From positions 80,383-144,382 of the forward strand of contig JAULBX010002667.1 of assembly GCA_032358255.1 (NCBI GenBank): a stretch of 64,000 nt of DNA, written 5' to 3'. The notes below the pieces were generated by a model. The model saw only the letters and a program-made list of their open reading frames with translations, was not told where the DNA came from and did not search any database. Both the position numbers and the translations under genes were made by a program. Below, one piece after another: positions 11,623 through 29,600 of this stretch. Positions within the stretch are counted from its first letter, which is position 1. Each line of letters opens with the position of its first letter. Source of the DNA: Heterotrichella gracilis. Lineage: Eukaryota > Sar > Xanthophyceae > Tribonematales > Xanthonemataceae.

Positions 11623-13043
11623 TTAATCATTGCTGTCTCCCTTGCTGGGCTTGGAGTATGCCTGCTTCAGCAACCAGGCCTTGGCAGAGGCATACTCCGC
11701 AAATTGCGCAGCAGAGTCTGGTGGGTCCATCAGCTGCCCATCCTCAACCGAAAACAACTGGCTGATAGCAATTAAAGATGGGTGGAAGTCTACCTGCTGC
11801 ATCATGTACCTCCCGTACGCGCCTTGCAAGGCAACTTTTGGACCGGGAGGCTCAGGCAACATAATAGCCAGATTGGCACCACTGCGCCTGTATACATAGG
11901 ATAAGACAGGGTTGCAGCAGAGGCAGCGCAGGTCTGGGTGCATCTGGTGGGGCATGGGAAGCTCAAAGCTGGGCGGGCGTCTGCGGTAATCACAGTCAAG
12001 GCCCGTCAACACCAGCCGCGTCAGATTGGGCATGGCTGGAATGGTGAACACTTCATTTTCCTTGTTGGATGTGACCCCAAGCTCCTCCAGGTGTGTGAGC
12101 CTTGACACTATGGCGGCCATGTCGCTGATGGGGAAGCTCAGCACCAGTAGCTTGCGCAGGTTGGGCAGTGGGGCGAGGGCGGGCAGGAGAGCTGGGAAAA
12201 GCCCCATCACCTCCTTCTGCAGGAACTCATTTCCATCTACAGTCCCGCGCAGCTGGAGGTCTACCAGCGAGGAGGGAAGACAGCTGCCTGGGAACTGCAC
12301 ATGGGCGATGCCGATTGTCATCAAGGTGAGGCTGGTAAGGGAAGTCAGCTGGGAGAGGTTGGCTGGGACTGAGCAAGGCCCAAAGGAGAACAGGTCAACA
12401 CGCAGCGCTGCAAGTTGGGCAGGCTGCGCACTGTCTTGTCAGTTGGCATAAACCATGCAGTGAGTAGGGTGACGCTGGGCAGGTAGAGAAGCGCCCCTGC
12501 CGCCTCCCTGGCGCTACTTCTAATTTCCAGCTCCTTCAGTTGTGTGAGGGTTTTGAGCTGGGTGAAGCTGCCAAACGATTGCGCGCTGTGATCGACTGCT
12601 TTTAATTCCAGGCGAGTGAGGCGAGTCAGAGCACAGAGCTGCCTGCAAGTGTCTGCAGCGTTGATTGGATCTGGTGATAGTCGCAGACTTGCAAATGACT
12701 GCAGCACCGCTGGATTCACGGCAGCCAGCAGATGTTGACAAACTTGGGTCTGCCAGTTGTAGCCCCATCCCAAGTTTAGTTTGCTGGTGCCCGACAGCCT
12801 GTTCCGCAACCAAGCAAGGAGGTCCTGCTGACTTACTAGGTCTAAGCTGGGCCTTGCCCCTAGGATGATGGTATCCCACACGGCGCTGGGCCCTTGCAGC
12901 AGGTCCCGCCACTTGGAACACACCAGGGAGAGCTTAGCTGTTTTTCCAGTGTTGGTCCAGGGCAGCTGGTTGACCTTCACGAAGATGTTGATGAGGCAGT
13001 CGTCCGGCAGGTCATGTATGTGCAGGGTGTTGCTGCGCGCCAT
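11623..13043 (-). pseudogene. F-box/LRR protein copy with a one-base frameshift
   Basis: Single exon starting MARSNTLHIHDLPDDCL (ATG at 13043) and ending KPSKGDSND. It matches the plus-strand paralogue at 14285 over its full length: an F-box in the first 55 residues (LPDDCLINIFVKVNQL, LVCSKWRDLLQGPSAVW), then leucine-rich repeats (LTQLKELEI, LPNLRKLLVLSFPIS, LTHLEELGV). Such proteins bring substrates to SCF ubiquitin ligases. Near 12385-12405 one base is missing relative to the paralogue: after LPNLQRCVL the frame shifts and stops about 15 codons later, while the sequence keeps matching in the next frame (FGPCSVPAN). The span of 1421 bases is one short of a multiple of three. Recent pseudogene or a sequence error are both possible. 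Confidence 0.8.
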
Positions 13044-14284
13044 GTCGCACCCAGCTGTGATATGCACTGCAAAACAGTAGTGTACAGTCACTAGTAGAGC
13101 CTCTTTGGACCCTCTTTGGACACGGCGGGGTAAACCTGAAAGTAACTGCTGAAGAGGAAACAAAGCGCTAGAACAGGGCGAGGAAGACCACTGTGACACG
13201 CCTATGTGTGACTGCAGAATTCTACTGCAAAAGCACGATGTGGGCGATATTGGGTAAGAGCTATAGCTCAAACCCAGTAGCACCCACGTCGCATTTTTCC
13301 GTTGTTAGCAGTGTGTAGCTTGTTTGACTTGCTCCTTGGGTCTTGACAAGTTGTCACAAGTCAGATGCCATCAGCAATCCGGTATATATCTAGATGCATC
13401 GCAGAGTATGGCTTACTCACCTCAGCGTTGTGCGTTTGGTATATTTTTAGCTTGTCACAACATTGTCTGAGTATTAACTGCGGGTGAAACTGCTTCCAGG
13501 GCTTCTACGTCGGTTGCATGCATGAGACTTCAAATCTCTGAACCTTACCCTGCTGCTGCTGCTGACTCTGCCAGCGTTCGTTTAGGTTTCCTCGATAAAC
13601 TGCGCTGGCTTCTACTGTTCTGCCACCTGACGTGCAAGCCGTGTTTTGTGCGTATTTTTGACGTGCCGCCCGGGTTTAGGTTTGTTTCCAATGCATGCGT
13701 ATGGCAAAAATGCATGCATGCGTATTACATGGACAACGATAAGTTGGGTAGACCAGTTGATGCACGACACAGAAACCACAGACGCAAAGTTAAGGGATAA
13801 CTTTGTTGGAGGACTTACACTAACAAGATACTTTGCGCTACGGTATTATTTGTGTGATTTTGGGGGGGAAATAAATAAGCTTCACTCAGGAGGGACACCC
13901 GGAACACCCAGAGAAAGGCATGAAGCGAAGCCTAGAAGTTGCCACCACGTTAGACTCTTAAACTGGCGCACATATCCTGAGGTGGGTTGTACGGTTTCAG
14001 CCGAGCCCTGCAAGCTCATGCATAACCCAACCTGGGCTACTGTCAAGAGTGTGTTGCGGATCACTTCAAAGCTGACCTCAAGCTACTTATGCCTGTGTCA
14101 GGAACAATTCTACACCCAATTGCAGGTGGGTGTTTTGAAGCTTTGCTCTCCTACCGCATTTCCCCTCTTTACAGTGCCTTTTCATCGCTGTCAATGCATG
14201 CATATGCGTGCCCGAGGAGGCTCTACAGCTCACTACTAAGTGTACACTACGTGTATTGCAGTGCCCATCAGAGCTGGGTGCGAC
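13044..14284. promoter_or_regulatory. Shared upstream region of the F-box/LRR pair
   Basis: Head-to-head interval of about 1.24 kb. Just before each ATG both genes have the same text: a TTGCAG acceptor, then TGCxxATCAxAGCTGGGTGCGACATGG, which suggests a 5' UTR intron in both. The rest holds short open frames without family motifs. Confidence 0.5.
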
Positions 14285-15694
14285 ATGGCTTGCAGCAACA
14301 CCCTGCACATACACGACCTGCCGGATGGCTGCCTCACCAACATCTTTGTGAAGGTCAACCAGCTTTATCGTGGAGACCCTGCCCCAACAGCCCGGCTGGC
14401 CCTGGTGTGTTCCAAGTGGCGGGACCTGCTGCAAGGCCCCAGCGCCGTGTGGAAAACCATCAACCTCAAACCCCTCAGCAGATATGCAGGTCATCCTGCG
14501 AGACTGCAGGAGCTCTTTGCGTGGTTGCAGAACAGGCTACCCGTCACCAACAAGTTCACCATGGGATGGAACCACAGGGAAAGCCCCCAGGTTTGGCAGC
14601 AGCTTCTGGCTGCCCTGAACCCAGCTGTGCTGCAGTCACTTGAAAAGCTGGTGCTGGTGCACACAGCCAGCGTCGCAGACGTTTGCAAGCAGGTATGCGC
14701 CCTGACTAGCCTCACTCGATTGCGGCTAGCCGCTGACTCCAGCACAAATGCTTTTGGCAGCTTCACCCAGCTGTCCACCCTCACACAGCTGAAGGAGCTG
14801 GATCTCACTACTTGGGAGCAAGAACACCCCTTCACGCCGCACCTTCCCTACCTGCCCAGCGTCACCCGCCTCACTGCTACTTTCATGCCAGCCGAAGAGA
14901 CAGTTCGCAGCCTGCCCAACTTGCAGCGCTGCGTGTTGGAGATGGGTCGCTGTGGGCCCTGCTCGGTCCCAGCCAACATGACCCGGCTGACTTCCCTCCT
15001 CAGCCTCACTATAGAGACAGATGATGACACCCCTGTGCGGTTCCCAGGCAACTGTTTGCCTTCCTCGCTGGTAGAGCTCCAGCTGGTTGGAATCTATGTA
15101 GGACACGACCTTCCAGAGGATGCGGGTGAGCATCCTCCAACACTGCTGCCGTCCCTCGCCCCGCTGCCCAACCTGCGCAAGCTGCTGGTGCTGAGCTTCC
15201 CCATCAGCGACATGGCCGCCATGGTGTCAAGGCTCACACACCTGGAGGAGCTTGGGGTCACGCACACCCCGGAGGTGGATGAAGTGCTCACCATTCCAGC
15301 CATGCCCAACCTGACAGAGCTTGTGTTGACGGGTCTTGAATCCCATCCGCCCAGATTCATGCTTTCCATGCCTCACCAGATGCATCCAGACCTGCGCTGC
15401 CACTGCTGGGATCTTGCAGTATGGTCACCCGATGAGGCCTGCCTGGGCTTTTTTCTGCCCGATTTGGAGGATACAGGCCCAAAAGTCACCCTGCAGGGCA
15501 CTTGTGGCAAGTACACAATGCAGCAGGTGGAGTTTAAAATCAATTTCAGCTTTTGTCAGGATTTTTCACCAGAGGATAGGCACTTGGGTGACACAGCAGA
15601 CATTGCTGCACAGGCTGCGGAGTACGCCTCTGCCAAGGCCTGGTTGCTGAAACAGGCATTTGTCAGGCCCGCGGAGGTACGCAATGACAAATGA
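14285..15694 (+). CDS. F-box/leucine-rich repeat protein
   Basis: An intact single exon of 469 residues. An F-box occupies about residues 6-55 (LHIHDLPDGCLTNIFVKVNQL, then LALVCSKWRDLLQGPSAVW). The rest is built of irregular LRRs with LxxLxxL patterns (LTSLTRLRLAA, LTQLKELDL, LPNLQRCVL, LTSLLSLTI, LPNLRKLLVLSF, LTHLEELGV, MPNLTELVL), ending with an acidic, Ala-rich tail shared with the paralogue. Known role of the class: substrate receptor of an SCF E3 ubiquitin ligase, the F-box binding Skp1 and the LRRs the target. The start is the first Met after a conserved acceptor, although the frame is open a little further upstream. Target and pathway cannot be read from sequence. Confidence 0.85.
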   Translation: MACSNTLHIHDLPDGCLTNIFVKVNQLYRGDPAPTARLALVCSKWRDLLQGPSAVWKTINLKPLSRYAGHPARLQELFAWLQNRLPVTNKFTMGWNHRESPQVWQQLLAALNPAVLQSLEKLVLVHTASVADVCKQVCALTSLTRLRLAADSSTNAFGSFTQLSTLTQLKELDLTTWEQEHPFTPHLPYLPSVTRLTATFMPAEETVRSLPNLQRCVLEMGRCGPCSVPANMTRLTSLLSLTIETDDDTPVRFPGNCLPSSLVELQLVGIYVGHDLPEDAGEHPPTLLPSLAPLPNLRKLLVLSFPISDMAAMVSRLTHLEELGVTHTPEVDEVLTIPAMPNLTELVLTGLESHPPRFMLSMPHQMHPDLRCHCWDLAVWSPDEACLGFFLPDLEDTGPKVTLQGTCGKYTMQQVEFKINFSFCQDFSPEDRHLGDTADIAAQAAEYASAKAWLLKQAFVRPAEVRNDK

Positions 15695-16604
15695 TGTCAA
15701 TGATATGGTTTGGATTGTTTCACCGCTCGTTAATGTTTATTGGACCCAATTTGCTGCAGCCAATTTCTGAACAGCCGTGTACATTGTGATAGCGAGTGAA
15801 ATCGGCGTTGGTACCAATTACACTCAGATATTTTAAAGCGTGGGGTGGTAATTAATTACCACCACACAATTGTGATGGGCCTCTCCCGCTGGATGCGACT
15901 CAGTGAGACGACAAGCCATTTGCAGATGGCATGCCAACTTAAAGGCTTGGGAGGATGTATGTAAGAGTGCCACACGGTTACCGGTGTCAAATTTACATTT
16001 CTCTGTTTCTAACAAAAAAATAGAAAGGACATCCGGCTGTGGACTGCCGCAGTGTGGCACTGACCCGAGCCTCGGATGGTAAAGTCAGTGCCTGTCAGAG
16101 AAGCTAGAAAAGAAAAGAAAAAACGGCTTTATCTACTGTCACAGTGTCCGTTGGCGCGGGGGCGTAGCTCTCAAATTATACCAAGTTGGACCTCTGGATA
16201 ATTTAGCCAGGAAGAAGCCAAGGCTCCTTACAAGCATCAATGGCAGCACAGCAGAATAACTCTACGCATTCATGATTCAATCGTAAGTAACCCAATAGCA
16301 TTTGTAAGATTACTGCATGTCAGTAAAACCATCCGTCAGAGAAATGATGGGTGCAGAACCTTTTACTAACTCAGCTTCCCTACGGGCTTGATTTGCTTGG
16401 AACTTAGTGTTGGTTTGTCAAATCCAACAACAAATTAATCATGAATGATCATCATCCCAATCTGGCAAATAAATGGGGCATGCGAGGATAGGAGCTCCTC
16501 CTCACTAGTGCATGGCATGAGACTACTACTGGGTGGCCCACCCCTGCGGCTCTTTCTGTATCTGTCATCATTGATCATCCCTGCAGCTGACGATCCCCAC
16601 AACC
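15695..16604. other. Intergenic, no gene seen
   Basis: Between the converging F-box gene and AAA+ gene. AT-rich, with a short AAAAG run near 16107. No coding signal or clear polyadenylation motif was recognised. Confidence 0.6.
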
Positions 16605-22640
<6,036 letters not shown>

Positions 22641-23653
22641 CTACAAAGGGTGAAGACGGGTGTGGGTGTGGAGGCCGGTGTTGGGCAAAGCGCTCAAAAC
22701 TAACAACATTGTCCCGACTCATTTTCCAGTAGAGCAGAGCAGGTCGTTCTGTGTGCTGGGTTGGAAAGGGTGGGAGGCAGATCCATATGCATGCGAACTT
22801 GACCCTGAGCAGGATGTCGAATACTTTGGTAAGCAAACCGCAAGCGAGCAGACAATAGGCCAAAGAAGTGCCTTGCACATGCTTCGGACATCCGGTTCGA
22901 CCGAGAAGAGTGGCATGCAGGGCGTTAACCTTCCCCATTGGACCAGTGTGCACTGACTTACAGGGAGGTCTTCCCTTGCGTGCCAACCTCGGCGACGGTT
23001 TGACCTGCCGTCATTATGGGAGAGGGGGTGTAGAGATCGAAACTCTCGAGACGACTATGCGGAATCCAGACGGTTGCAACTATTGTCTTTGGCACCCAAT
23101 GTCACATGCCGGCACTGAGTTGCAAGCAAGGAATGACAGTAAACACGGCTTGACAGCAGTCATGTTATGCTTTGGAAAGTCAGTGAAGCACTGGCTATAT
23201 TGCTTTGCGAGTTTGGGAAGGCATGCTGTGCATTTGAGCCACGCTGCACCCTGCCTTGTTGCTCGAGCTCGATCGACTCCCTGCACCGTGGCCCATCAGA
23301 GGACCACAGGTTCGCTTTGGCGCCCTTTTTCACATCCCGGGACAAGTCAAGTGGGGACCATTACAATCCCAAAACGGTTATCGCATTTTCTGTTCAAAAA
23401 TGGTTTCAAAGTGGTCGTGTGCCCAAACGGTTTGTGATGGTTGGTCGGTTTAGGGCGCACTGGCTATTCTCTCACACCTTTAATGCTAGCCTGCAGCCGC
23501 TATCTGTAGCAATTCCTTCACGGCTGCGTGGTTACTTGAAGTTGCTCTCGGTGGTTTCCTTGTACGACAGCTGGGCATAGCCCCACACCCCATATAACCC
23601 ACACCCACCAGGCCTGCCCCCCACCCACCCTCTCTCCACCCGCCACGAATGGC
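22641..23653. promoter_or_regulatory. Divergent region between AAA+ and DNA ligase I genes
   Basis: About 1 kb between two head-to-head genes, expected to hold both promoters and the unresolved first coding bases of the AAA+ gene. The minus-strand Met at about 22722 (MSRDNVVSF) is in a different frame from the next exon, so an unseen short exon or a different start is needed. No TATA box is convincing. Confidence 0.45.
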
Positions 23654-26600
23654 ATGTTGGTTCGCCTGGTGGCGAACGTGTTCCGTGGTAGACTGCTGCT
23701 TCAGCCTCGCACGCACAGCACGCATGGCATCCTGACACAAAGGCAGCGCGTGCTTGGACGAGGCCTACAGTGGCCACACCCACCGATGAAGCAAAGCAAC
23801 CTATCACGGTTCTTCACGAAACCTGCCGCTACTGGTGGCAATGCTGGCGAGGCTGGGGCATCAACCTCAAAGACTGAGGTGCCTGCACCTGCCAAGAACG
23901 CCTTTGACGTGTTGAAGGAGCGAAAGGTACGGTTGCTAACTTCCCTGGTTGTTGGTGACGTATTTGTGGGTGATTTTTTGAAAGGTTGTCAGCAATATCG
24001 AGGTGGTGCAATTGTGTGGGCTATGGGTCGTGGGTATGCAACTCGTGCTCTATATGCATGCATGTGCCATATGCCCACCTGCCAATAAATGGGTCTGCTG
24101 CCAACCCAGTTGCACTATATGTTCCTCGTCTCCTTAAAATGTGCAGCTAAGCAATTAACGCACCAACCTGGGATCTGGGTGCCCCCCCTATTTTCCAGCA
24201 TGTCCCATGCCATAGCTGCTGCAGTGGTACTCGTGTCCGTCCTACTGTGAGAATTGTGTGTGCCGCAATACCATACCTGTGTTAGTGCTACATTTGGGAT
24301 CTTTATGCTTGGTGTGCGGAATAGACTGTTAGCTGTATGTTGTTATCATGCTTGCACCGGTAGTGGCCATCAGCCCACTAAAAACTCACAGATGTGGGGC
24401 ATTGGCTCCACGCCTTGGGTTTGCAACGGTCGAGATTTTTATACATAAAAGGAAACTGCAACTATTATTGAACACATCATGAGCTGGTAATGCCCGTAAA
24501 TAGTATGGGTATTGAAATAGTAAGGACCCCTGCAGCAATTCGGTTGACGCACGGGTCAACCATGGGGCGGGGATTCCCAGCGCTGAAGAGGATTTTGCGA
24601 CCAGTGGGGTGCATGCTGGCTTTTCAACCCCTTGCTGTACCTCCCTCCTCCCCTTTAAATTTGCACCCTTGTCGTCCTCATTGCGCCAGACACCCTGCAA
24701 CCTCAAACTTCTCCACGTATCCCCCTTGCAGCAGAACAAGGAGGGCCCTGCCAAAGCGACAGCCTCCCCTGCCCCTGGCACCAAAGGAGCCGCAGGCACG
24801 CGGAAAAGGCTGCAGAAAAAAGGCGCAGATGTGGGCAAGGCCGATGCTGCCGCAAGCGCTGCACCTGGGTTGGAGGACCTGGATGATGCGGCTGAGGAGC
24901 CCACAGCGGCATCGGCCAATGAGAATGCGCCGGCTCGGGTGGTCGCCATGATGGTGCGTTGCATTGACGCCTAAATCCAGCCTAAATCCTAAACTCTAAT
25001 CAAGCCTAAATTAATGCTAAACCTTCATCCATATCATCGCTTGATGAGGAACCGCCAGCTGTGGTATATGCCATCCTGTTGAGTTAAAATGATGCTAAAG
25101 CTCAAACCCTAACGAGAACGGGTTAGCTGCGGTGCTCAATTTTTGGACCCTCGAGCTTAAATCCCACAGAAGCTTGTATGGTACTGGCAGCAAATGACAC
25201 CCCTGGTTCTTCCTGGCACAAACTTATCTAATAATGAATAACAGAATAATGATGAAAATAGTAATCAGTGTTTGCCCCGCAGGAGTCGGATGATGATGCC
25301 TCCCCTGCTCCTGCGCCCCGCAAACGCAAGTCCCCTCCGCGGGCCAAGGCTTCCTCCAAGGGGGGCGAGCCCACTGCGTCGGGGTCGAGCGGGGAGGAGT
25401 GGGGGGCTGCAGGGAAGAGGTCCAAAGGGGAGGAAGCAGGTGCGGGGGACGGGCTTGACGTGGCGTTTGGGATGGTTTGTGCTGCATGGCATGTGGGTAT
25501 TATGGTGCATGCATTGTCCACCCACATGGCTTGTAATGACCACCAACACACATTGCATGTGGGTCTCATGGTGCATGCATTGTCCGCCCACATGGCTTGC
25601 ATTGACCGCATGGTGTGTGGGTCTCACTGCGCACCCTGCACTTGCCACCTGGCATACACCCACAGACCGCCACCTGGCATGGCAATGCATGCATGCATGG
25701 AGTCAATGGCATTGACCGCCAAATGGCATGCGCTGACGGCTCACATGGCAAATGGGGCTCATTTGTGCAAATGCACCCGACCCTCACATGGCATGGCACA
25801 TGCAGACTCTGGCGATGCGTCCGACCTGGAAGGGGTGGTAGAAGACAAGGAGGAGAAGGTGGTGAAAGCCAAGAAGGGCAAGGCTGCAGGCAAGAAATCA
25901 GAGAAGAAGGCGCTTCTGGCGGGTGTCAAGGATGCTAAGGTGGGTAGTACCTTCTTGGGAAACTCTGTCCAGGGTACTTGTAATCTTGTACTTGAAAGCA
26001 GACAAGTTGATTTTGGTCAGCACATGGATGCCGTGTATGTAGGCCCTCTTGGAAAACCCCTATGCAATGTGTTTGAAACCTTGAAAGAGGCTGTTCTGGG
26101 GCAGCATGGCGCTAAAGTTGGCAGCACCTTATGGAAAAACCCTGTGCATAGAGCTTGAAAGCCTGTTTAAAATTATTTCCTCCCCATGCAGGTGGAGGGT
26201 GTCGGCCTGGGTGCCCTCAAGGCCGCCGCCCAGCACGCCTCCTTCGACCTCTCACAGATTGCCACGTGGCAGCCAGGCACCCCCGTGCCCTTCTCCTTCC
26301 TGGCAAACACGTTCGAGGCGATTGCGGAGGAATCCAAGCGTTTGATCATCACCAATCTGCTGATTAATGCGTTTCGGGCGATCACCGCACACACGCCCGA
26401 GGATTTGCTGCCCACTGTGTATCTGTGCACGAATCGGGTGGCGCCGGCGCACGAGGGGGTGGAGCTGGGGATTGGGGATTCCACGCTCATCAAGGTGGGG
26501 ACTGGGTTTTGTATTCCGGGCCAGGAATTGAGCTGGGGATTGGCGTGGTATGTGAGTGTCCCAGGGTGTTATTATTTGTGTTGGGTTGGGGACTAAGGGT

Positions 26601-29600
26601 GCGACATTTGTCATGATGGGGATTGAGGTGGGGATGCCTCAGTCATCAAGAGGATTGAGCATATGGTAACTATACTGGAAGGGCCGAAATGCATCATGTG
26701 TTTTCCCCTTCAATGTCTGTCATCAGCAGTACTTTGTGGCATTGTTCATCGTCATCATGTGATACCCTCCCCCCCCCACCCCACCCCCCGCATCCACCCA
26801 TCACATGGCCTCACAACCCACACACCCTTTCAGGCACTGGCCACCGCTACCGGCCGCAAGGAGAGCGTAATAAAGAAGGAGTATGAGGAGGAGGGGGACC
26901 TGGGGGTGGTGGCTGTCACATCCAGGGGCAAGCAGAGGACAATGTTCACGCCCGCGCCTCTGACGATACGGGGGGTAAGCAGCAAAACCCTAAACTCTAA
27001 GCAGGGAATCCCTATACTGAGCCAGGACAGTTTTTATGCTGGACCGAGCACATGCCTGGTATATGCTGCCCTTACTGGCGATGTGTGTGTGCCATGTGGT
27101 TGTGTAAGCTTTCTCAGTCATGCGGTTGGAGAACTTGCCACGGGGAGACATCACCATATCTGTGCCATGACTGACCTGCAACCACCCCACCGCCCCACCA
27201 CCCACCAACCCCTATAACCCCCTCAGGTGTTCAAGACATTTGGTGACATTGCCAAATGCGAGGGGTCCGGCAGCCAGGAGCGCAAGAAGGCCCTCATCGG
27301 CAAGCTGCTGGTGGCTGCGCATCAGGGGGAGGCGGGCTACATCATGCGCGCGCTGCAGGTGAGGGCTAGGGTATGGGTCATGTAAGGGTTTTGGTGAGGG
27401 TTTTGCTAGCGGCAGCAGGGCTGTACGGGTATGTATGTGGGCACCACAGAGGGTTGGGTTATGGATAAACTTTTTGAATTCTTTGCTTCCTTTTGTGGGT
27501 TACATTAACAGTCAAAACAAAAGGTATGCAAGGTGGCAATGGCTTACCCTTTTATTTGTGGACTATAAAACTGGATTCACCCCCATTCCTCTGATCCGGC
27601 TCATACCCAAACCCCTCCGCCACCCTGCAGGGCAATCTGCGCATTGGCCTGGCTGAACAAACATTGTTTGGTATTCCTTTTTTGCTCCAAGTTGGATATA
27701 ACAATCATATTTCCCCCCCATTGTTGATTCTTAAATTGTCCCGCCCCCTTGCAGGGCAAGCTGCGCATCGGCCTGGCCGAGCAAACGGTGCTGACAGCGC
27801 TGGCACACTCTGTGCTGCTACAGATTGGGAGCAAGGCGTACAAGGGGGATGAGTAAGTCAATGCGACCCCAACCCAAACTCTAGACCCTTAATTCTTCAT
27901 GCCGTGTACCTAGTCCTAGACCCAGTTCCAAATCTAGTACCAGTGACTCATGGGGTAGTGCTGGCTTTCAGGATTAAGGATGTCAAGGGGTTGCTATGGG
28001 GTCACTTTTCTGTACAAGCAGCGGCGGTGATTGCTGCTGCATGCCTTCCGGGGATTGGGACTCGCTCAGAAGGGGATGATGCAAGGGTTGAAACAAACAC
28101 CATCCCTCACCCCAATATTTAGCTAAATACTTCTCTAAACATCAAGCATGAGCCGGAATTGAGGAAGGGTGGTAAAAACAATTGCTTCTACAGGCTGGCC
28201 AACCACCTTGAGGAGTCCTCCCAGCGGGTGAAGGCAGCCTTCAGCGCCTGCCCCTCCTACGACGTCATGATCCCCGCCATGCTGCACCACCCCTTGGATG
28301 AGCTGGCGCAGCATGTGCACTTCATGGCGGGGGTGCCGGTGAAGCCCATGCTGGCAAAGCCCACCTGTGGGGTCAGCGAGGTGCGCGGGGTGGAACCCTA
28401 GGGTAGGGTTTGATACCCAGCTTGCTTGCCCCTTTTGTGCACATCGTAGCTGTGAAATTTTTGCAGCAGAGTTTTTGAAAATAGCCCATGTTGCACCCCT
28501 GTTATTGTTCGCCTGTTGTATCCCCCCCTGTGCAGGTCCTTGACAAGTTCACCGACCTGGAGTTCACGTGTGAATACAAGTATGACGGGGAGCGGGCGCA
28601 GATTCACGTGCTGGAGGGGGGGAAGGTCAAGGTGGGTGAGCAGGGAAGGGGAGTAGGCCTTCGGAGGTCCATGGATTAGGACAAGGATTAGGGTTATGGT
28701 GCAGATGCACGTGCTGGAAGGGGGAAGGTCAAGGTGGGTTAGCAGGGGAGGGAAGGGTGCTAGGGTACCATTTAGGGGCCCAGGGTGGCATGCGAAATAA
28801 CCTTCCTGATTCTCGTCACAGTGGCTTGGGTGTTCAGCGATGTGTGGCTCAGGTTCCCGGTGGCATGTCAAGGCTTTCTACTATAATCTAGCCCAGAGGC
28901 TCACGTGATCTGGGATTCCTTGTGAGCCGACTCCCCTCCAACGCTAAACCCTAAACCCTAAACCGTACCTAGGTAGGGCTTGCCGAAGACACGCACGACA
29001 CACTTTTGCAGTTTCATTGCCATACCTGTCCCCTTTCCTGTCAAAATTCCCCCATCCACCCCACCCCCACCCCCACCTCCCGCAGATCTACAGCCGCAAC
29101 AGCGAGGACAACACCAGCAAGTACCCCGACCTTGCTGCGCTGGTGCCGGGGCTGCTCAAGGAGGGGGTGCGGGATGTGGTGCTGGACTGCGAGGCGGTGG
29201 CGTACAACAGGGAGGATGGAAAGATCCTGCCATTCCAGGTAGGGTTTTTCACTAGGGATTTGTTAGGGTTTGGTATGAGGGGTGTGGTGCTGGACTGCGA
29301 GGCGGTGGCGTACAACAGGGAGGATGGAAAGATCCTGCCATTCCAGGTAGGGTTTTCACTAGGGATTTGTTAGGGTTTGGTATGAGGGATGTGGTGCTGG
29401 ACTGCAAGGCAATGGCATACAAGAGGGCAAGGGCCCTACCAGGTGCAGAGTTGATTATTTGGTATTTATTATGATTTTGGCGTGGAGGACATCAAGGTGC
29501 AGATACACATCCAGTTTACTTTCATGTTGAAAATAATGCATTTAGTGTTTTATGAGATATTATAATATAAGTATATTTTTAACTCCAAAGTGAAATCCCA

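Noticed and set aside
13522-14239. Open frames upstream of the intact F-box gene
   Set aside because: Overlapping frames without motifs; probably 5' UTR and a UTR intron.
22868-23580. Open frames between the AAA+ and ligase genes
   Set aside because: No family resemblance; the interval is needed as a divergent promoter region.
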